From Deltaproteobacteria bacterium SM23_61 (GTDB lineage Bacteria; Desulfobacterota; SM23-61): a stretch of DNA of 39,417 nt. A program made the position numbers and the translations under genes. This document shows, in pieces, positions 26,525-35,863 of this stretch. Location of the stretch: the NCBI GenBank assembly GCA_001304105.1, contig LJUR01000005.1, positions 1 through 39,417 of the forward strand. The letters run 5' to 3'. Every line of letters begins with the position of its first letter. The stretch's first letter is position 1. The notes below the pieces were generated by a model that saw nothing but the letters and a program-made list of their open reading frames with translations, had not been told where the DNA came from and made no database searches.

Positions 26525-29500
26525 ATGCAATGCCCAAAATGCCAATTTGAGAATTCCGAGCAGGCGAAATTTTGTGGAGAATGTGGGGCTAAATTAGAAA
26601 GGATCTGCCCGAAGTGCACATCCCCTAATCCTCTCCAATTCAAATTCTGCAGCGAGTGCGGTCAGAATTTAATGGCTCCTTTTCGGCCGCCTCCCAAAGA
26701 ACTTTCCTTGGATCAGAAGTTGGCCAAGATCCAGAAGTATCTCCCCAGGGGAATTACTGAAAAAATCCTATCTCAAAGGGATAAAATAGAGGGCGAGCGC
26801 AGGCAGGTCACGGTGATGTTTGCGGACATTCAAGGCTTCACCCCCCTGGTGGAGAGATTGGGTCCGGAAGAAGCCTACTCGGTCATGGACCAGGTCTATG
26901 AGATTTTGATTCACAAGGTGCATGACTACGAAGGAACCGTGAATGAGATGACCGGGGATGGGATCATGGCCCTTTTTGGAGCCCCGATTGCTCTTGAGGA
27001 TGCCCCTCAGCGGGCCATCCGGTCAGCGTATGCCATTCATCGGGAGGTCTTGAATTTCAGCGAGAAGTTGAAGAAGGAGAAAGGTTTAAGTCCCATCAGG
27101 ATGCGAGTTGGAATCCATACAGGTCCTGTGGTTGTGGGTACCTTGGGTAATGATCTGCGAGTAGAGTTCAAGGCGGTAGGGGACACTGTAAATCTAGCTT
27201 CTCGGATGGAGGGTTTGGCTGAGCCGGGCACAACCTACGTCACCGAAGATACCTTCAAACTCACTGAAGGGTACTTCCGGTTTGAGGCTCTGGGAGAGAA
27301 ATCCGTTAAAGGAAAAGAGGGCCAGGTTAAGGTCTACCAGGTGATTGCCCCCAGCAGCAGGAGGACGAGGTTTGATGTGAGTGCCGAGCGGGGGCTGACT
27401 CCTTTCGTGGGCAGGGAACGAGAGTTGGAACTACTATTGGATGGTTTGGAGCGAGTTAAAGAAGGAAGGGGCCAGGCCTTTTCGATTATGGGGGAAGCCG
27501 GGGTAGGAAAGTCCAGGCTTTTGTATGAATTCAGAAAAGCAATTGCCAATCAAGATATGACTTTTTTGGAGGGGAAATGCCTTTCCTACGGCCGAAGTAC
27601 GGCCTATTACCCCATCATCGATATCCTGAAGTCGAATTTCAATGTCCGGGAGGAGGATGGGGATTTTGAGATTCGAGAAAGGGTCAAAAAAGGTTTGGAG
27701 GTTTTGAAGGTTGAGCAAGCCTCCACTCTTCCATACTTTCTAGAACTCCTGTCAGTCAAAGACAGCGGTCTTGAGAACATCTTCATGAGTCCGGAGGGAA
27801 AAAAGGACCGAATCATCGAATCTTTAAAGCAAATTATCCTGAAAGGTTCAGAGATACGTCCCTTGATCATGGCCATTGAGGACCTTCACTGGGTCGATAA
27901 GAGTACAGAGGAGGCCTTGAAATACTTTTTGGAGAGCATTCCCGGGGCGAGAATCCTTCTCATATTCACGTATCGGCCTGAGTTTGTGCATACCTGGGGC
28001 GGGAGGTCCTATCACAACCAGATCACATTGAACCGGCTCTCCAACCGGGAAAGCCTTTTCATGGCGGCGCATCTTTTGGGAATCCAGGAGATTGACAAGG
28101 ACCTGGAGAAATTGATCTTGGAGAAGACGGAGGGCGTGCCCTTCTTTATCGAGGAACTGTTGAAGTCCCTGAAGGATCTAAAGATTATCGAGAGAAAGGA
28201 TGGCAAATATCAGCTGGCCAAAGAAGTCCAGTCTGTAGCCATTCCATCTACCATACAGGATATGATCATGGCCCGGGTAGATTCGTTGCCCGATGGCACC
28301 AGAATGGTTCTTCAGACTGGATCGGTCATCGAAAGAGAGTTCACCTATGATTTGGTCAAAAGGGTAACCGGCCTCTCCGAAAAGCAGTTGCTTACTCACC
28401 TGTCTTCTTTAAAGGATTCAGAACTTCTCTATGAGAGAGGCATATATCCTCAGACTTCTTATATCTTCAGGCATGCCCTGACACGGGAGGTAGTTTATGA
28501 CTCGATTTTGAGCAAAAAGAAAAAGGAGCTTCATGAAGAAATTGGTAATGTTAGCGAGGAAATGTACAAAGACAACTTAACGGACCACTATGGAGTCTTA
28601 GCCAGTCATTTAATTGCAGGTGAGAATTTTGAAAAAGGAGCGGAGTATTCCAGGCTGGCGGGGAAGAAGGCGGAGAAAGCTGCTTCATTTCCCGACGCCA
28701 TTGCCCATGCCCAAAAGAGAATCGTTTGCCTTGAAAAGCTGCCCATGAGTGAGGAGGAGCAAAAGAAAATTATTGATGCCCGGACAATTCTTGGCTTCAA
28801 CCTCGTTGACCTGAATCGTTTTATTGAGGCCAAAGAGGCCATCGACCCGATTATTGATTTGGCGATAAAGCAAGATTATAAAAGAAGGCTTTGCCAGATT
28901 AAAACCATTAAAGGCATATATCATTATATGCTGGAAGAGGATTTTCCAGCAGCATATCAAGCTTTTGAAGAGGCGCTAAAGATATCGGAGGAAATAAAAG
29001 ACATCCTAGTTTCGTTTTATGCAAGCCATTTTTTCGGGATTGCTTTAAGCTACAACTGTGAATTTGATAAGGCTAACTCCTTTATGAAAAGAGCTCTTGA
29101 TATTATCATCCCAACAAAGAACCCGTGGGGGATTGCAATAACCAAAGGGATTTTAGCTCATTACTGTTATTTCTACCCAGGAAGAATGGATTTAGGATTC
29201 CAGACCTCCACTGAAACTGTTCGTATAGCTGAAGAGAGTGGGGATATTTATTCTAAAGCAATTGGCTACGCAGTCCACGGAGCTTCGTGTTATTGGAAGG
29301 GGGTCTTGGAAGAAGCAGAGAAATATCTATTAAATGCATTGGAATTTTGCGAAAGGCTCAATGAAAAAATTTATAAATCAATGGCCCATGCTAGCTTGGC
29401 CATGATTTATTTTGAAATGGGCGATTTCGCCAAATCGAAAGATCAATATGAAAAGGAAGGTAGGCTGCTGGAATATAATCGAGTATTTCCTTCCTGGGTG

Positions 29501-29893
29501 GGATGGGCAAAAGTGGGGTCGGCAAGATCAAGAGTGATGAATAATGACAAAGATGTGGATTTAGGATCTTTATATGCTTATTCACGAAATAATAAAATAA
29601 AAGTAGCCGAAGGCTGGATTTCAAGGTACATCGAAGAAATTCTATTGAATATCGATGATCAGCACCTGCCTGAAGCCGACAAGTGGATCCAGAAAGCGAT
29701 CGAGGCGGATCAAAGGAATGGCACGAGGTTTAACTTGGGAAAAGATTATGCCCTTTATGGTGAATTGTAAAAAAGAGAAGGAGATCGGGTGAAAGCCCGG
29801 GAGAATCTCGGCAAGGCCATAGAAATTCTGAAAGAATGCGGCGCCGATGGATGGGTGAACAAATATGAGAAAGAACTGGCCTTACTTTCGTGA
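26525..29893 (+). pseudogene. Zinc-ribbon/class III nucleotidyl cyclase/AAA ATPase/TPR regulator; annotated ORF stops at 29770 but the frame continues to 29893
   Basis: CPKCQFENSEQAKFCGECG and CPKCTSPNPLQFKFCSECG ribbons; VTVMFADIQGFTPLVERLG cyclase; GEAGVGKSRLLYEF Walker A; TPR-rich C-terminus. After TAA 29768-29770 the same frame reads KREGDRVKARENLGKAIEILKECGADGWVNKYEKELALLS*. May still be functional if truncated. Confidence 0.85.
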
Positions 29894-30162
29894 GGATTTT
29901 TCCAATCTTCGTCTCCCCCCATCACCAGGGGAAGGTGTTAAAAAATCGTTTTAGTTCTTTTTCATGTCATTACGGCAAAACCTGTCCCTGCAGGCTTTAA
30001 GCAGGGAGCCGGAATAAAGTGTTTCCAAGGCATTACGAACTTACTGGACCCCGGTTTTCACCGGGGTGACGGCTGAAAACCAATTTTTCCACAGCTTCCA
30101 GGCGGAAAAGGAGCGGGGTAGAGGACTAGAGAAATGATGGGAGATAAAAGACGCGCCTTGGG

Positions 30163-30996
30163 TTATCTGTGCCGTTCCAGCCACTGAGCCATATCGTTCA
30201 TTACCTGCTTATAGTCAAGGTCGTTGTGGGCCTCGTGATAGCTTCCTGGATAAATCTTCATTTTCTTATCGGGGAAAGTGATCTTCTCAAAAAAGTTTCG
30301 GGTCCCATCGGGTGAATTCAGGGGATCGGAGCCGCCGTGGATCATGAGAAGGGGAATGCTCACCTCTGCCGGGTGGGTCTTTACCCACTCTATGGTCTTC
30401 AGAATCTCCGTTCCCCAGCGGACGGTTGTTTTCCCATGAACCAGCGGGTCGGCTTGGTAGGCTTTCACCACCTCCATGTCTCGGGAGATCCCCTTGGGGT
30501 CAAGGCCCAGGGGCATTGAAAAGCGGGGCCAGACTCGCGATAAGACACGGGCCAGCAGCACCAGGAAGGGCTTGGCCACCCCCACGGGTTCAAGAGGGGA
30601 TCCGCTGATGATGGCGCCGCGAAGCCCTGTCGGGTCCCGGAGGATATAATCCAGGGCGATCAGGGCGCCCATGCTGTGCCCCAGCATGAAAACCAGCTGT
30701 TTCGGCTCTTGCTTGAATATCATGTGCAGGAAGTTCTCCACATCCCCCCGGTACTCCTCCCATGATTCGATATGCCCCCGTTGACCGGGGGATCGGCCAT
30801 GCCCCCGAAGGTCGAACCCATAGATTTCATAGCCCTGGGGAACCAAGTGGCTCACCACATTCATGTATCGCCCGCTGTGTTCTCCGAACCCGTGAATAAT
30901 CGCCAGGGCGGCCCGGGACCTTCCCTCTCCCCGCCAGGACTGGCAAAATAGCTCAAGACCGCCCACTCCTTGAAAGGATCCTTCCTTATTTTCCAT
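30163..30996 (-). CDS. Alpha/beta hydrolase, monoacylglycerol lipase/lysophospholipase family
   Basis: IIHGFGEHSGRY, GFDLRGHGRSPGQRG, MLGHSMGALIALDY, IHGGSDPLNSPDGT. Confidence 0.92.
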   Translation of the reverse strand: MENKEGSFQGVGGLELFCQSWRGEGRSRAALAIIHGFGEHSGRYMNVVSHLVPQGYEIYGFDLRGHGRSPGQRGHIESWEEYRGDVENFLHMIFKQEPKQLVFMLGHSMGALIALDYILRDPTGLRGAIISGSPLEPVGVAKPFLVLLARVLSRVWPRFSMPLGLDPKGISRDMEVVKAYQADPLVHGKTTVRWGTEILKTIEWVKTHPAEVSIPLLMIHGGSDPLNSPDGTRNFFEKITFPDKKMKIYPGSYHEAHNDLDYKQVMNDMAQWLERHR

Positions 30997-31033
30997 CGAT
31001 CCCCCTGATTGAACCTACGAATACAAAGGAATG

Positions 31034-31180
31034 AATTGCGGGACAAAATAGGCGCTGGTCGCTCCGATGTCCACGGGGTTCCGGGTGGAGGCTCGCCCGG
31101 GCATCACCAGGGTTTGCACCTCCGCTTGAATCTTTTCGTCCGCCGAACTCGCCCCGATTTTACTCTTTTTCAGGGTGATT
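31034..31180 (-). pseudogene. Fragment of ADP-forming acyl-CoA synthetase
   Basis: Reverse-strand frame SKIGASSADEKIQAEVQTLVMPGRASTRNPVDIGATSAYFVPQFIPLYS*; the STRNPVD segment is characteristic of NDP-forming acyl-CoA synthetases. No start and too short for a gene. Confidence 0.5.
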
Positions 31181-31292
31181 GGAAACGGGAAAAACGGGCA
31201 GACTCCTTCAGGTATTTTTAGGCAATCGGAAAGTGTCCAAGTTTTTGGCCAAAAGAAAAAGGATCCGGCAAATGCCCGGAATCCCGGGTCGG

Positions 31293-32045
31293 CTAGATTA
31301 ATCCGTGTTCCTCGAGGTAGGATCTTCCTCTTTTAGCCATGTTGTAGCGGACATGACCCATGCCGGCTGGACTGGCGTACACATAATTCCCCTCGATCAG
31401 CCTTTTCAAGTGGGGAAGGATCTTTTTCTCTTCCGTACGAAAATGCTCCGCCAGGACCGTGGAGGTATAACCGAAACCGTCACTCAGAACCTGCAGGATC
31501 TGTACAGGAAAGGACTCGAGGGGCCGATCGGCGGTCTCTCTCCGTCCCCCGGGGCGAGAAAAGTCGGCTACCCCTGGTTGGATGGTTTCCATGACTTGAT
31601 TGAGTTCCTGCCTCATCTGCCGGTACTGGACGGCGGGCAGTTCCGATACGCCGAGTTCCTTCGCCAGGGTCATAAAAAGTTGCTGGCCGAAATCCCTCTG
31701 CTCCAAATCAAACCCGTGAAAGATGGACAGGGGCTCGGGAAGCTCTTCTCGGCTGATTCCCGAATAGCATACCGGGATGATGGATATTTTCCTGACCCAG
31801 GCGCATCCGGCTTCGAAGGAAAGCCAGGGTTTCTGAATGGAGTGGGAACTGCAGAGAAGGATGAGGGCTTTTATTTCTTCCAGGGCCTGTTCGTTTTCCT
31901 CCAGATATTGGGCCACCGCCGGGATGCTATCGGGGTCCGTGCTGACCATGACCTCGCAATAGTCGGGGAAGGCCGATTCGATCCATTTTTTCAATACCAT
32001 GGCGACTTGGAACTCTTCCTGGATATGGGTGATGAATATTTTCAT
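31293..32045 (-). CDS. TIR domain protein with C-terminal winged-helix-like domain
   Basis: N-terminus MKIFITHIQEEFQVAMVLKKWIESAFPDYCEVMVSTD..SIP...LILLCSSHSIQKPWLSFEAGCAWVRKISIIPVCYSG (TIR_2-like). C-terminus VQILQVLSDGFGYTSTVLAEHFRTEEKKILPHLKRLIEGNYVYASPAGMGHVRYNMAKRGRSYLEE (wHTH-like). Confidence 0.75.
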   Translation of the reverse strand: MKIFITHIQEEFQVAMVLKKWIESAFPDYCEVMVSTDPDSIPAVAQYLEENEQALEEIKALILLCSSHSIQKPWLSFEAGCAWVRKISIIPVCYSGISREELPEPLSIFHGFDLEQRDFGQQLFMTLAKELGVSELPAVQYRQMRQELNQVMETIQPGVADFSRPGGRRETADRPLESFPVQILQVLSDGFGYTSTVLAEHFRTEEKKILPHLKRLIEGNYVYASPAGMGHVRYNMAKRGRSYLEEHGLI

Positions 32046-32129
32046 CGGGGGGTCCTTCCACGAAGTCGCATTCTTTAAGTTGAATTATAAAGAAAATGGC
32101 CGGGACATGCAACAACCCCTTTCCCTCTA

Positions 32130-32198
32130 TTTCGGATTGCGGATTCTTGGGGGTTTCTTTTTCAATCCCCATTCCTCAATCCCCATTACTCAATTTGG
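32130..32198. repeat. Heptad arrays TTTCGGA TTGCGGA TTCTTGG ... AATCCCC ATTCCTC AATCCCC ATTACTC AATTTGG
   Basis: Direct reading. Confidence 0.85.
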
Positions 32199-32366
32199 AG
32201 GAAGAGGCCTAAATTCTTGACTTTCCAAGGGAAGCGGGTTATTTTTGACCCAGGATGGTTCAGCGCGCTTTAGCCGCAAGCCAGATCCCTCGTTAAGGTT
32301 TCCTGATTCTTTTCCTGTAGCTATGTGATCTTGGCGTGTACTGGGTTTCATCGTTTTTTGGGTCGC

Positions 32367-32395
32367 GCCTCTGCGGCACCGTGTTCTCTGCGGTG
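32367..32395. repeat. CTCTGCGGC ACCGTGTT CTCTGCGGT nonamer-class repeat
   Basis: Direct reading. Confidence 0.7.
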
Positions 32396-32423
32396 AATAT
32401 TGAATGGATAAAAGGAGGATCCG

Positions 32424-32882
32424 ATGAGCGCCGAGAAAAAGCTGAAAGACCTGGGAATCACCCTTCCCACGCCGGCCCAGCCCGTCGCCAACTACGTGCG
32501 TGCAGTGAAGGCGGGAAATCTTCTCTTCGTTTCCGGGCATGGACCCTACTCTGACGGAAAGATCAAGACCTCCGGAAAGGTGGGAAAGGAACTGACCGTC
32601 GAAGAAGGATACCAGGTGGCCCGCAACGTGGGCCTCAATTGCCTGGCTTCGGTCAAGGCCTCGGTGGGAGACCTGGACAAGGTCAAACGGGTCGTCAAGC
32701 TGCTGGGCATGGTCCATTGCACCGAGGATTTCAAAGAGCAGCCCAAAGTGATCAACGGATGTTCGGATCTTCTGGTAGAGATCTTTGGGGAGATCGGAAA
32801 ACATGCCCGGTCGGCGGTGGGGATGCAGGCCCTTCCCAACGGAATCCCGGTGGAAATCGAGATGATCCTGGAAGTGGCTTGA
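32424..32882 (+). CDS. RidA/YjgF-family protein
   Basis: GNLLFVSGHGPYSDGKIKTSGKVGKELTVEEGYQVARNVGLNCLASVKASVGDLDKVKRVVKLLGMV; HARSAVGMQALPNGIPVEIEMILEVA. Confidence 0.92.
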   Translation: MSAEKKLKDLGITLPTPAQPVANYVRAVKAGNLLFVSGHGPYSDGKIKTSGKVGKELTVEEGYQVARNVGLNCLASVKASVGDLDKVKRVVKLLGMVHCTEDFKEQPKVINGCSDLLVEIFGEIGKHARSAVGMQALPNGIPVEIEMILEVA

Positions 32883-32919
32883 ATACAATTCGCCTTCGCA
32901 GCAACCAAAAGATTTTTAT

Positions 32920-32953
32920 TGGACACAGATGAACACAGATAAAGACAGATAAG
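32920..32953. repeat. Decamer-period array ACACAGATGA ACACAGATAA AGACAGATAA
   Basis: Direct reading; related ACACGGATGA array at 33049-33078 and reverse complement at 37019-37043. Confidence 0.85.
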
Positions 32954-33005
32954 AATGCCAAAAATTCAAAAAGGCCTTTATCGATTTTGACTCCGAAATC
33001 CGCAC

Positions 33006-33029
33006 GGGCGCGCGGCAGCGCGCCCCTAC
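33006..33029. repeat. Palindrome GGGCGCGC-ggca-GCGCGCCC followed by CTAC (GGGGCG...CGCCCC family)
   Basis: 8-bp perfect arms; flanked by the decamer arrays. Confidence 0.8.
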
Positions 33030-33048
33030 AAACTCCGAACCTTTTTGG

Positions 33049-33078
33049 ACACGGATGAACACGGATACACACGGATGA
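33049..33078. repeat. Decamer-period array ACACGGATGA ACACGGATAC ACACGGATGA
   Basis: Direct reading. Confidence 0.9.
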
Positions 33079-33145
33079 AGCAGGAAGGGCAGGTCCAAAT
33101 CTGCTCTTACTGACAACGAACCGTGATATGATCTGGGGAGGGGAG

Positions 33146-33559
33146 ATGATCCGAAAGAAGTTCGAAGATATTCAGATCAGAGAAAAAGTTAGCTTCGGCA
33201 AAACCATTACCGAAGCCGACGTTTTTGCCTTCGCCGGTATCACGGCGGATTTCAACCCGATCCACGTGAACGCAGAGTTCGCCCAAAAGTCTTTTTTTGG
33301 AAAGCGGGTGGCCCATGGAATGCTCACCGCCAGTCTGATCAACCAGACCCTGACCAACATCGGGGGACTGGGAACCATTCACCTGACCCAGACGGTGAAA
33401 TTCCTGGCCCCGGTCTTCATCGGAGACACGGTTACCGTCGTTTCCGAGGTCGCCGGCAAGGACCCGGCAAAGAATCGGATGACGGTGAAATCCTCGGTCA
33501 CCAACCAGGAAGGGAAAGCCGTCCTCGAAGGGGAAGCCCTGATCATGATGCCCAAGTAA
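33146..33559 (+). CDS. MaoC-like (R)-specific enoyl-CoA hydratase
   Basis: FAGITADFNPIHVNAEFAQKSFFGKRVAHGMLTASLI (hot-dog hydratase motif). Confidence 0.92.
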   Translation: MIRKKFEDIQIREKVSFGKTITEADVFAFAGITADFNPIHVNAEFAQKSFFGKRVAHGMLTASLINQTLTNIGGLGTIHLTQTVKFLAPVFIGDTVTVVSEVAGKDPAKNRMTVKSSVTNQEGKAVLEGEALIMMPK

Positions 33560-33574
33560 AAATAAGGAGGAAGG

Positions 33575-33850
33575 ATGGCCAAGTACAAGGTGATCGCCAG
33601 AGCGAAAGACAGCAAATGCCCCCTGGTGAAGGTGGGGGATTCGATCGTGATCGAAAACAATATGTTGAACCTGAAAGAGTCGAAGAACGTATGCGTCGTT
33701 GCCCTCGGCGCCATCCAGTATTCTCTGTTCATGATGGGCAAGGCCAAAGATCCCAAGGATTTCGGGCGGGATCAGGTCTACACCCTGCAGTGCCCCGACC
33801 CGGATACCCGGGTGATCTTTGAGATCACCCGGCAGAGAATGGAAGAATAA
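33575..33850 (+). CDS. TIGR04076-like family protein
   Basis: KYKVIARAKDSKCPLVKVGDSIVIE...CVVALGAIQYSLFMM. Confidence 0.7.
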   Translation: MAKYKVIARAKDSKCPLVKVGDSIVIENNMLNLKESKNVCVVALGAIQYSLFMMGKAKDPKDFGRDQVYTLQCPDPDTRVIFEITRQRMEE

Positions 33851-33885
33851 CCAGCGGTCAGCCATCAGCCATCAGCTTTCAGCAG
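33851..33885. repeat. Heptad array CCAGCGG TCAGCCA TCAGCCA TCAGCTT TCAGCAG
   Basis: Direct reading; same family as 36705-36725. Confidence 0.9.
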
Positions 33886-33924
33886 GAATAAGAAACCTTC
33901 GTAAGCAGGGGGGAATTCTCGGTA

Positions 33925-34305
33925 ATGGCCACGCTGCTCGAATTGGAGGAAATGGTCCGTCGCCACAAGGAAGGCGAGGACCCCTTCGAACTGGCCATTG
34001 AAAAGTGGGTCCGCATCCGGGATTTCCTCAAGCGGAAAGCGGACCCGGACCGGTACCGGCAGGCCTTCCAGTGCGGTTCGACCAAGATCATCTTCTGCCT
34101 GGACTACAAAGATCATTGCCCCTTTTGTCCGCTGGAAAAAATCTGCTTCGACGGACAGAGCCTCTATTACCAGATTATGCGCTCCCTCCAGGTCTATTCC
34201 CTGGCCGGAGCGCTCCTTCCCCGAGAGCCTCTCATCGAGCTCATCGAATCCTACATCCGGGACCTTCATGGCTACCGGGATGAATGGCTGAAGAAGAGCC
34301 ACTGA
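33925..34305 (+). CDS. Hypothetical cysteine-rich protein (possible metal/Fe-S binding)
   Basis: 126-aa ORF with CGSTKIIFCLDYKDHCPFCPLEKIC; collinear with the preceding genes. Confidence 0.65.
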   Translation: MATLLELEEMVRRHKEGEDPFELAIEKWVRIRDFLKRKADPDRYRQAFQCGSTKIIFCLDYKDHCPFCPLEKICFDGQSLYYQIMRSLQVYSLAGALLPREPLIELIESYIRDLHGYRDEWLKKSH

Positions 34306-34310
34306 CCTGC

Positions 34311-34343
34311 GATTGCGGGTTTCGGATTGCGGATTTCGGAATG
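34311..34343. repeat. Heptad array GATTGCG GGTTTCG GATTGCG GATTTCG
   Basis: Direct reading. Confidence 0.9.
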
Positions 34344-34475
34344 GAAAGACCCGAATTCTCTCCGCAATGCCTGAGTCGTGGCCCGGGGGCAAGGGCCTTG
34401 CACGCAGAAAGTATCGGCCGGGTGAGCCCTTTTCCCGGGGACTCCGCTCGACTTCCGCAGAAAGCGGCGGGCCTC

Positions 34476-34499
34476 GGGCGACCCGGCGGGTCGCCCCTA
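34476..34499. repeat. Palindrome GGGCGACCC-ggc-GGGTCGCCC followed by CTA
   Basis: 9-bp perfect arms. Confidence 0.8.
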
Positions 34500-34629
34500 A
34501 GGGGTTCAACCTAGGGATGTATCTCTAAGGCTGTGCCCGCCCGTTCCATGGAATCAAAAACGCCTCATAGTTTCTGCGTGCAAGGCCCTTGCCCCCGGGC
34601 CGGGCAACAGAAGGAAGGCCAACAGGCCC

Positions 34630-35685
34630 TTAATTGATGGTGAACTTTCCTTCGTAGGTGTAATTCATGACCAGCGCGGTGGCAAGGGCCGTGAATTCGA
34701 TCAGCTTGCGTGACTGCCGGTGGGGACTGAGGTTGAGGCTGAGTTCTCTCGCCCGATCTCTCAGCTTATCCATCAAGGCGTTCACCGAAGAGCTCTTTTC
34801 TCCGGTCCAGTGGGAAATCATCCCCACCATGTGGTTCCGGTTTTTGTCGATGAAGCCTGCGGCCGGAATTCGTTTTTCTCCCTTCCCGTTGGTACTGAAT
34901 ATTTCCATCAGGACATCATCCACATATCCCTGGGCTTTCTGCCGGTACCTTTCTTCGCTTTTATTGTAATGTTCCAGGAGAGTCAGGTTGAGGCTGCCGA
35001 TAGGGTTAACCAAACCTCCGTTGGTCACCAGGGGCCTCTTCGGGCCGATTTCCTTCATCAGCCGGTCCACGTACTTGAGCTTCTTTAGCGCGCTCCAGTT
35101 GCGGTATTTTACCCGCCAATTGGATCGAGGGGTAAGCCAGACGGCGAAGGTTTCGGCAAAATCCTCATCCGGGTGTTTCTGCGCATAGATCCTGCCGGCG
35201 TAGGAACCGACTTGCTGGTAGAGGTGTTTTACGAACTGCCGGGACTGGGGGTTGGGGCGGAAGAAATCCCGGTAGGGTTCATCGAACCGTCCGAAGGTCT
35301 CCTTCCATTCGCGTAACGCATAGAGACGATAGGCATAATTGATGGCATGCCCCGCTTCATGACGGAAAGTCATCATAAGCTCATGCTCGTCTTCCAGGTC
35401 TCCGTTCATCCGGTCCTCGATCTGGGAAAGGACCGGGTTGGCGTAGTAAAAAGGGATCCCGATCACCGGAACCCGATCGGGGCAACCCCACGTATCGGTT
35501 AGGTAAAATTTTGGTTTAAAGCGGATCCCCTTCCGTTCCAGCTCTCCGTACAGGCGGGACCTGATTTTTTCTATAGCAGAGCCTTCGATTTTCAGGCCCA
35601 GTTCGCTGATCGGTTTGTTCCATTCCATCAGCCTGGTTTCCCAGTTATTCAAAATCTCTTTGGCGCTGCTTGACATAACTGCCAC
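34630..35685 (-). CDS. Putative zinc metallopeptidase (HEAGH)
   Basis: MMTFRHEAGHAINYAYRLY with downstream DEDFAETFAVWL (candidate third ligand). Confidence 0.75.
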   Translation of the reverse strand: MAVMSSSAKEILNNWETRLMEWNKPISELGLKIEGSAIEKIRSRLYGELERKGIRFKPKFYLTDTWGCPDRVPVIGIPFYYANPVLSQIEDRMNGDLEDEHELMMTFRHEAGHAINYAYRLYALREWKETFGRFDEPYRDFFRPNPQSRQFVKHLYQQVGSYAGRIYAQKHPDEDFAETFAVWLTPRSNWRVKYRNWSALKKLKYVDRLMKEIGPKRPLVTNGGLVNPIGSLNLTLLEHYNKSEERYRQKAQGYVDDVLMEIFSTNGKGEKRIPAAGFIDKNRNHMVGMISHWTGEKSSSVNALMDKLRDRARELSLNLSPHRQSRKLIEFTALATALVMNYTYEGKFTIN

Positions 35686-35863
35686 CCCTCGAGATTCGGG
35701 AGAATCTGAAAGGTTTTGATATTAATAGATTTTTTCGGCCGGGGAAATTGGGAAAACCATGGAAGGGCTTTTCTCTTTTTCTCAGTCCCTTATTAACATA
35801 GAGGATAAGGATTCCTTTGTCAAGAATTATGGCGAAAAAATAATATTTAATAATATCAAAGAG

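Noticed and set aside
30050-30070. CCCCGGTTTTCACCGGGG hairpin as a terminator
   Set aside because: No T-tract follows, and it is too far from the flanking genes to assign.
31034-31180. Fourth copy of the MITE-like element (GGACAAAATAGGCG ... CGCCCCGATTTTAC ends)
   Set aside because: The segment translates as an acyl-CoA synthetase fragment, so the end similarity is probably coincidental.
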